DNA of 37,701 bases from Desulfobulbaceae bacterium (GTDB lineage: Bacteria > Desulfobacterota > Desulfobulbia > Desulfobulbales > Desulfobulbaceae). Location: the NCBI GenBank assembly GCA_019163135.1, contig JAFLKR010000172.1:1-37701 (forward strand), given 5' to 3'. This document shows positions 32,479 through 37,701 of this stretch, piece after piece. Numbering within the stretch: the first letter of the stretch is position 1; each line of letters starts with the position of its first letter. The notes below the pieces were generated by a model that saw only the letters and a list, made by a program, of their open reading frames with translations, had not been told where the DNA came from and searched no databases. A program made the translations under genes and the position numbers.

Positions 32479-34848
32479 TCACGTTGAGCTTCGTGGCAGC
32501 CGAATAATAAAGGTGGTCCCCTTTCCTTTGGTTGAGTTGAAATCCAGCGTTCCACCATGTTTATTGACAACGGCATCGTACGAGATGGTCAACCCTTGGC
32601 CGGTTCCCCGCCCGACCTCTTTGGTGGTGAAGAACGGGTCAAAAATTTTATTGCCGATATCTTCAGGAATCCCGCAACCGGTATCGGAAAAAGTAATTTC
32701 GATCTGGTTGGCAAGCGCTTGGGTCGTGATGGTAATGCGCCCTTTTTCTCCTTCCATGCCATTGCCGACGTGCTCGGTGATGGCATGGGCGGCATTGACC
32801 AGAATGTTGAGAAAAACCTGCCCGATTTCATTGGGAAGGCAGAGTATCTGAGGCAATTGCGCATCAAGTTGCTTATCAATTTCAGCGACGTATTTCCATT
32901 CGTTACTGGTGACAGTTACCGTGGTTTCGATCAGTCGGTTGATATCCGTCAGTTGTTTTTCTTTGCACCCGGGATGACTGAACTCTTTCATGGCAAGAAC
33001 GATGGAACTGATTTTGGCAATCCCTTCTTGCGATTGATCGAGCGCTTTAGGGATTTCACTTTGGAGATACTCCCAGTCAACGTGGTCTTTAAGCTCTTCA
33101 ATTCGTTCGAGCAGCCCATCGCTAAAAACCGAAACTTTTTCCTCTGCAGCTAACAACTGGTCATAGCCGGTTATCAAGGTATCGATATCCTTGAAAGCCT
33201 CACTGATGAACGAAATATTGCTGCCCAAGTACTGGGTTGGCGTATTGATTTCATGAGCAATGCCTGCGGCGAGTTGGCCGACTGAGGCCAATTTTTGCTC
33301 GCTTAAAAGTTTTGCCTGCAACTGATCGCGCTCCTTTCTTTCCTCCAGGCGGCGGGTAATATTGCGGACGATAGCAACACAACGTCCTTTTCCTCCGGGA
33401 AGCGTAACATGTTGCAACATGACTTCTACGGGAACGAGCTCGCCTTTTTTGTTTTTATGGTTGGTTGTATACTCAATCAAATCAATGGAATGGTTCAACA
33501 ATGGGTCGATAAGGGTTCGAAATTCCTGTTCGGTAATGTCCGTCCTGATATCCACTGGATTCATCCGGAGCATTTCTTCAATTAAATAGCCGGTATGCTC
33601 CAACCCTCCCTGGTTAACATAAAGAAACAAAAGGGTCTCGGGATCAAAAATAAAAACGCAATCACTGGTCCTGTCGAGTGTCGTTTTAAATTCAACAAGA
33701 TCAACAACGGTTTTTTCTCGCGCCTGCTGCTCCTTGGCCAGCCGAGCCATGGTAAACGACAGCTTCCTGTTCAGTATTAAAACATGAAAAACCCCACCGA
33801 GAATAACCACGAGCAACCCGGCAAAACCATGGACCCAAAAACGATATCGTTGATAGAGTTGATGGAGGGTAATCGGGTGGTCTAGATATTTATAGGGCCC
33901 GACTTTCAGTTCCTTCAGACACTCCAGCACCGGGAAATAATCAAGGGGAATGGTCCACCCGTTGGAATGGGAGGCGAGTGCCGCCTTGCTTGCCGGGGCA
34001 ATCTGCAGGAAGGCAAACATCACCTGCTCCGCCAGTTTTATATCAACATGCTGCACCTTGGCCAACGTCCAATTCGGATACAATTGGGTGGAATGCATAT
34101 AAGGGAATATGGTGTTTTCCTGCTGGGCGCTCATGATGCCATAAATATCCCCATCGTCCTGCTGGTCGATGACTTCAAACTCTTCAAGTTTGATTTCTGC
34201 CGCTCGGGCCATTTGTTCGAGAACCCCGGTTCGAACGCATCCGGCATCGATCGTGCCATTCTGCACGGCAAAAACCACTTTATCGTGCCGCCCTAAAAAA
34301 CTGAGCGTTTCAAAATCCTTGAAGGGAGCTATTCCACGCTGCTTGAGATGGCGCCAACCTACCAACCAACCACCGAACGACATCGAATCAACGGCTCCAA
34401 ACCGTTTCCCTTTCAGATCGGCTACGGTCTCAATATCCTTACGTTCAGCTTTTTTAAAAAGAACACCGCCATACTGCGTGGCCTGTTCTCCGCTTCCTTG
34501 GCCTTTGAGAGTGGCTATCCGGGTCGCGCCGAAGATGTACTCGAGATTGATGTACACGGCGGGGTTGGTGATGGTAAAATCGACTCGCCCCTCGTAAACA
34601 GCTTTTTCAACCTCATCGTAATCAAGACAGACGATATGCACGGAGTATCCTGGAAATGAACTGCTCACATACGCCGCTGTAGGCCGCCATTGATCAAAAC
34701 ATTGGTCCTTGCTGCCGACCGACAGCACCCCGATGTTGATCGATGAGGTATCATTGATCGTCGCCTGCAGCAGGGTTGGTGCAGCGAACGCCAAAAAAAT
34801 AAGCGCTATGCTGAATAGCCGGAGTGATAAAGAAATCTTGGCATTCAT
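32479..34848 (-). CDS. PhnD-domain sensor histidine kinase (TtrS-like)
   Basis: From ATG 34848 (CAGGG seven bases upstream) it has 789 residues; ATG 34863 is an alternative start adding five. Order: signal peptide (1-28), periplasmic PhnD-like binding domain (about 36-310) with INIGVLS at its start, FTITNPAVYI near 91, FGAVDSMSFGGW near 150 and NGTIDAGCVRTG near 197, one TM segment (about 337-358), PAS (about 385-500), HisKA with H532 in AAGIAHEINTPTQY, HATPase_c (about 670-785) with NILVNAAHAI, DTGCGIP and GRGTGQGL. The layout matches TtrS, the tetrathionate sensor, but sulfur-oxyanion sensing is only suggested by similarity of architecture. First gene of the leftward operon. Confidence 0.9.
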   Translation of the reverse strand: MNAKISLSLRLFSIALIFLAFAAPTLLQATINDTSSINIGVLSVGSKDQCFDQWRPTAAYVSSSFPGYSVHIVCLDYDEVEKAVYEGRVDFTITNPAVYINLEYIFGATRIATLKGQGSGEQATQYGGVLFKKAERKDIETVADLKGKRFGAVDSMSFGGWLVGWRHLKQRGIAPFKDFETLSFLGRHDKVVFAVQNGTIDAGCVRTGVLEQMARAAEIKLEEFEVIDQQDDGDIYGIMSAQQENTIFPYMHSTQLYPNWTLAKVQHVDIKLAEQVMFAFLQIAPASKAALASHSNGWTIPLDYFPVLECLKELKVGPYKYLDHPITLHQLYQRYRFWVHGFAGLLVVILGGVFHVLILNRKLSFTMARLAKEQQAREKTVVDLVEFKTTLDRTSDCVFIFDPETLLFLYVNQGGLEHTGYLIEEMLRMNPVDIRTDITEQEFRTLIDPLLNHSIDLIEYTTNHKNKKGELVPVEVMLQHVTLPGGKGRCVAIVRNITRRLEERKERDQLQAKLLSEQKLASVGQLAAGIAHEINTPTQYLGSNISFISEAFKDIDTLITGYDQLLAAEEKVSVFSDGLLERIEELKDHVDWEYLQSEIPKALDQSQEGIAKISSIVLAMKEFSHPGCKEKQLTDINRLIETTVTVTSNEWKYVAEIDKQLDAQLPQILCLPNEIGQVFLNILVNAAHAITEHVGNGMEGEKGRITITTQALANQIEITFSDTGCGIPEDIGNKIFDPFFTTKEVGRGTGQGLTISYDAVVNKHGGTLDFNSTKGKGTTFIIRLPRSST

Positions 34849-35727
34849 ATAAAAACCCTGCATAAATCCCCTTCGACCGCCCCGCATATCGGGGAAAATT
34901 ATCTCCGCATGGTTGGTGGCAATGATATTGAGTGTTTTCTTCGAAATAATCATCCCTTTCAAGACGATAAAGCAGGAACAGAAAAGATAGGGCCAGAAAC
35001 GATGCGAACAGTCAACTGGCCTGTGCCCGACGCCCAATGCGGTAAACCCCTCCCTGTTCATTTTGATTATTCCTCTCCATGCTGCTTGAGAAGATGTACC
35101 TATTTTTGTCCGTGCCTTTGACATGGCCAGCCAACCAGTCTTTGAGAAATTCCATCAACTCCATTGAAATCGTGGCCTCTCCACACGCGACCTTGCTTAA
35201 TTCCGACTCCTCAGCAGAATCTGCGGTTAGCCTTGGGACCACTTTACTACCAATAAAAGTATATCGTTTCCGCCAACCGATATCAAATGCCGGGATTAAA
35301 TAATTAATTTCCAGCCTACCTTGGCAAGGTGTTCGCGCAAAACGTTTTGGCTGTCACTGAAGAATTCCTTCGGCCTCGCGCTTGATTGCGCCAGTAATGT
35401 TTGGATTTCGACTCGATGAATATGGTATTCTTCTTAGGACTGGAATATAAAGTTCGGAAGCGACTATGCCGCGTGCCTTGTTGACGGTAAACCCAGCCAG
35501 ATGCTGACCTGGCTTCACGAAAGCGTTAGTGCTAGATCCGCAGCCCAGGTATGGCGAGGCAACAGGGACAGAATAATTTTCGCGAAAGACACGGCAAAAA
35601 ACAGTACCCGGCAGTTGATGGAAGGCACTCTTGCTGACCGGTTGAGCACCTAAAGACTATCCCATGTGAACAGTTCCAACTTTTCCTTCAAATGTGACCT
35701 TCCTGGCAAGGTTACAGCGGTAAATGC
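34849..35727. other. 879-base region without intact genes, with relics
   Basis: It contains a bacteriohemerythrin tail (listed separately), an unrecognised leftward frame at about 35308-35442 ending FSDSQNVLREHLAKVGWKLII without its last residue shown here as conserved, and a rightward frame open from about 35438 to 35653 with an ATG at 35501 (product starts MLTWLHESVSARS). None gives a recognised domain except the hemerythrin tail. The promoters of the TtrS-like operon and of the GGDEF gene must lie here; I could not place them. Confidence 0.5.
35080..35190 (-). pseudogene. Relic of a bacteriohemerythrin C-terminus
   Basis: Inside a leftward open frame (35012-35242 from GTG) the segment ATISMELMEFLKDWLAGHVK plus GTDKNRY matches the last helix of bacteriohemerythrins (compare LMxFLKDWLxxHIxGTDKKY), including the iron-ligand pair His-x4-Asp. 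The four-helix bundle upstream, with its H-HxxxE-HxxxH ligands, is missing. The frame is open further up but without hemerythrin sequence, and ends in an unrelated tail. The oxygen-binding gene has therefore been truncated and fused to other sequence; it is unlikely to work. Confidence 0.6.
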
Positions 35728-37449
35728 ATGCACAAGGTACTCATCGTAGAAAACAACCCGGTCATCATTCAGCTCCTCACCCATTTTTTCCAGGCTGAAG
35801 GTTGTGATATTCGCATCGCCAATGATGGCCTGCAGGCGTTGAGTATGCTGAACTCCTTCATGCCCGATATCCTCTTCACTGATATCATCATGCCGAAAAT
35901 CAGCGGGGATGAATTGTGTCGAATTTTCCGCCAGACACCCAAGCTCAAAGACATTTTTATCGTTGTCTATTCGGCAATCGCCTATGAAGATGAACAGCAG
36001 ATTTTTGAGCTGGGGGCTGATCTCTATATTGCCAAAGGACCAAACAATACCATCAAAAATCACATCCACCATGTCCTTGACCAATTCCGAAGCGGCAAAC
36101 GACGAGAGGACATTCTTCATGGAAAGGAGGAGTTGCATCAGCGGGTCATCACCAAAGAGCTTCTTCTGTCCCGACGACACTACCATGCGATCATGGAAAA
36201 TCTCGCCGAAGCAGTCATCGAGATGGACGATGCAGGCCAGATCGTTAGAGCCAACAGGGCCGCACAGGAACTATTGAACCGCGACCTGACAACACTGCTC
36301 GCCAGCCGATTGACAGACCATCTTACCGGGCCGGATTTCAATTTGGTCGAACCATGGTTTGCTCAGATATCCAGGGGAGGATCGCCTCAATTCTGCTCCA
36401 GTTATAACAACCCTTTAGTGGTAGGCACCCATCAGGTAATCCTCAAACTTCTGCGTATTACCGAAAAGGACGAGTTTTTCATTATCGCCATCCTGCAGGA
36501 TATCACCCCGCACAAGCTCACCGAAGAAAAGCTGGTAAAAACAGCCCATGAATTCAATGCGATTATGGAATCGATTGAATACGGAATTCTGTTCATGGAT
36601 GCAGACCTGAGGGCTCGCATCGCCAACCGGGCTTTTCGTGACATGTGGGGGATAACGGACGAGCTCTTCGCCAGCCAGCCGACGCTCCGCGATCTTATCA
36701 ATTTTAATCGTTATAACGGTACCTACGACGTCCCGGAAGAGCGTTTCGACCGTTTCATAGAAGAACGTGAGGCGGTTGTCAAAAATATGGCAGGCGTATC
36801 AGAGGAATTTCATCGAAAGGACGGATTGATCTACCAATACCAATGCGTAGCGCTTCCCGACGGCGGCAGAATGCTGACCTATTTCGACATTACAAAGCAT
36901 AAAAATACCCAGGCCCAACTAGCCAGGACCTTGGATGAAGTGCATGAATTGGCCTACCGTGACCCTCTGACCGGGCTACCGAATCAGCGATTGCTTCAGG
37001 AACGTTTCTTTCTCACCTCGTCAATGTCCAAACGGAAAGGTTGGCAGATCGCGGTCATGTTCATCGACCTCGACGGATTCAAAAAGGTCAATGACGTCTA
37101 TGGCCATGTAGCAGGCGACATGGTTTTAAAGATGGTGGCTCGGCGTTTATTGAAAATAGTCAGAGAAGCGGACACCGTCGCCCGTATCGGCGGGGATGAA
37201 TTTCTGATTCTCCAGACTGAGGTCAACGACCATGCTACGGTGGTCCATGTCGTCGACAAAATTCTCCAACAACTGGCAGCCCCCTTTGATCTGGTTGGAA
37301 ACGAGATAAAGATCGGAGCCAGTATCGGCATTGCAATATATCCCACCCACGGCGACAATATCGATCTCTTGATCCAGAAAGCTGATAATGCCATGTATCA
37401 GACCAAGAGTCAGGGCAAACAGAGCTATACCTTTGCCCCTGATTACTGA
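35728..37449 (+). CDS. Response-regulator diguanylate cyclase REC-PAS-PAS-GGDEF
   Basis: A 573-residue protein making the second messenger c-di-GMP from GTP. Order: receiver (1-120; acidic pair E8-N9, D52 in LFTDIIMP, switch Ser near 82, K103), a helical linker, PAS1 (about 150-262), PAS2 (about 275-393), GGDEF (about 408-570). The active site is RIGGDEF at 486-492, with the inhibitory I-site R479-E-A-D482 five residues before it, so product inhibition is expected. FIDLDGFKKVNDVYGH near 445 binds metal and substrate. The receiver has Asn where the second acidic residue usually is. Start ATG 35728 has only a weak Shine-Dalgarno. It is the only intact c-di-GMP enzyme in the window and the likely output of the island. 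Confidence 0.94.
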   Translation: MHKVLIVENNPVIIQLLTHFFQAEGCDIRIANDGLQALSMLNSFMPDILFTDIIMPKISGDELCRIFRQTPKLKDIFIVVYSAIAYEDEQQIFELGADLYIAKGPNNTIKNHIHHVLDQFRSGKRREDILHGKEELHQRVITKELLLSRRHYHAIMENLAEAVIEMDDAGQIVRANRAAQELLNRDLTTLLASRLTDHLTGPDFNLVEPWFAQISRGGSPQFCSSYNNPLVVGTHQVILKLLRITEKDEFFIIAILQDITPHKLTEEKLVKTAHEFNAIMESIEYGILFMDADLRARIANRAFRDMWGITDELFASQPTLRDLINFNRYNGTYDVPEERFDRFIEEREAVVKNMAGVSEEFHRKDGLIYQYQCVALPDGGRMLTYFDITKHKNTQAQLARTLDEVHELAYRDPLTGLPNQRLLQERFFLTSSMSKRKGWQIAVMFIDLDGFKKVNDVYGHVAGDMVLKMVARRLLKIVREADTVARIGGDEFLILQTEVNDHATVVHVVDKILQQLAAPFDLVGNEIKIGASIGIAIYPTHGDNIDLLIQKADNAMYQTKSQGKQSYTFAPDY

Positions 37450-37475
37450 CGCCCGTTTTTTCTTCCAATCAGGGG
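37436..37475. repeat. 9-bp inverted repeat spanning the GGDEF stop
   Basis: CCCCTGATT (37436-37444) and AATCAGGGG (37467-37475) are complementary around a 22-base loop that contains the stop codon and a six-T run. No T-run follows the hairpin. It lies between convergent frames and may serve as a weak terminator or transcript stabiliser. Confidence 0.35.
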
Positions 37476-37518
37476 TAACACACTTGTTGCCCACGGATAA
37501 TTCCTTAAAGATAAACGC

Positions 37519-37701
37519 TTAAGGCAACCTTAATGCGTTAAAACATCTAACAAGGAAAAAACAAACGACGAATCCTGTTGGAATCAGTTTGCTTACGGTT
37601 GCACCAAATTTTTGCACTGCCTGTTTGGAAATGATGTGGACCCGTTCGGCTTTGTTGGCGATTTTGCTGATAGTGGCGGTCTTCTCTTCTGCCACTCTGG
37701 C
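37519..37701 (-). CDS. Unidentified C-terminal part of a leftward open frame
   Basis: The frame is open from the window edge to TAA at 37519, coding 60 residues. The visible part begins ARVAEEKTATISKIANKAER, an alanine/lysine-rich helix likely to be coiled coil, followed by a short hydrophobic end (PTGFVVCFFLV). I cannot name a family. Residue use looks coding-like, and the strand is convergent with the GGDEF gene, but at this length chance is possible. Confidence 0.35.
   Translation of the reverse strand, partial: ARVAEEKTATISKIANKAERVHIISKQAVQKFGATVSKLIPTGFVVCFFLVRCFNALRLP

Noticed and set aside
34864-35124. N-terminal extension of the TtrS-like kinase to 35124
   Set aside because: The extension places 87-92 non-conserved residues before a clear signal peptide. 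ATG 34848 or 34863 starts the protein at the signal.

Overview
This window looks like chromosomal DNA of a strictly anaerobic, sulfur-cycling Desulfobacterota bacterium, most likely from the Desulfobulbales. That placement is inference from gene content, not from a marker gene. It rests on a futalosine-type menaquinone operon with an amidohydrolase-type deaminase, a DUF4911-miaB pair, a probable selenocysteine-containing rhodanese lipoprotein, and a dense set of PAS/receiver/histidine-kinase proteins. No rRNA, tRNA, CRISPR array, transposase or complete mobile element was seen.

Positions 1-6476 (+): the 3' part of recJ, then a co-directional run of purB, a DUF4911 protein, miaB, a PHP-domain hydrolase, a radical SAM protein and a small S4 RNA-binding protein. 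purC converges on this run from the other strand; its terminator hairpin lies inside the last codons of the S4 gene. Positions 7512-8453: a promoter and a tandem pair of Hsp20 chaperones.

Positions 8509-15782 (-): a tightly packed operon transcribed leftward: mqnE, mqnC, aminodeoxyfutalosine deaminase, mqnA, menG/ubiE, ubiX, a UbiA-type prenyltransferase and a DUF3108 protein. Together they cover most steps from chorismate to menaquinone. MqnB, MqnD and the UbiD-like decarboxylase are not in the window. Upstream lies a compact RpoD-family sigma factor gene (-) with a clear terminator, and divergently malQ (+).

Positions 19406-20725 (+): a lipoprotein with three rhodanese domains. Its frame is interrupted by one in-frame TGA exactly where relatives have Cys, followed at the right distance by a hairpin whose apical loop GGUCU is the one in the E. 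coli fdhF SECIS. I read it as a single selenoprotein gene of 439 residues. A strong terminator follows.

Positions 20950-37449: a signalling island. It holds an operon of a periplasmic NMT1/THI5-like binding protein, a dCache-HAMP histidine kinase and a single-domain response regulator (-); a divergent hybrid kinase (REC-3xPAS-HK-REC, +); a second leftward operon of a PhnD-domain (TtrS-like) kinase, a REC-2xPAS-HK, a REC-HDOD protein and a REC protein with a degenerate HD-GYP domain; and a REC-PAS-PAS-GGDEF diguanylate cyclase (+). The spaces between these genes carry relics: a histidine-kinase H-box fragment, a receiver-domain fragment and a bacteriohemerythrin tail. This suggests gene shuffling and loss among signalling paralogues. 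The last 250 bases hold a partial leftward open frame that runs off the window.
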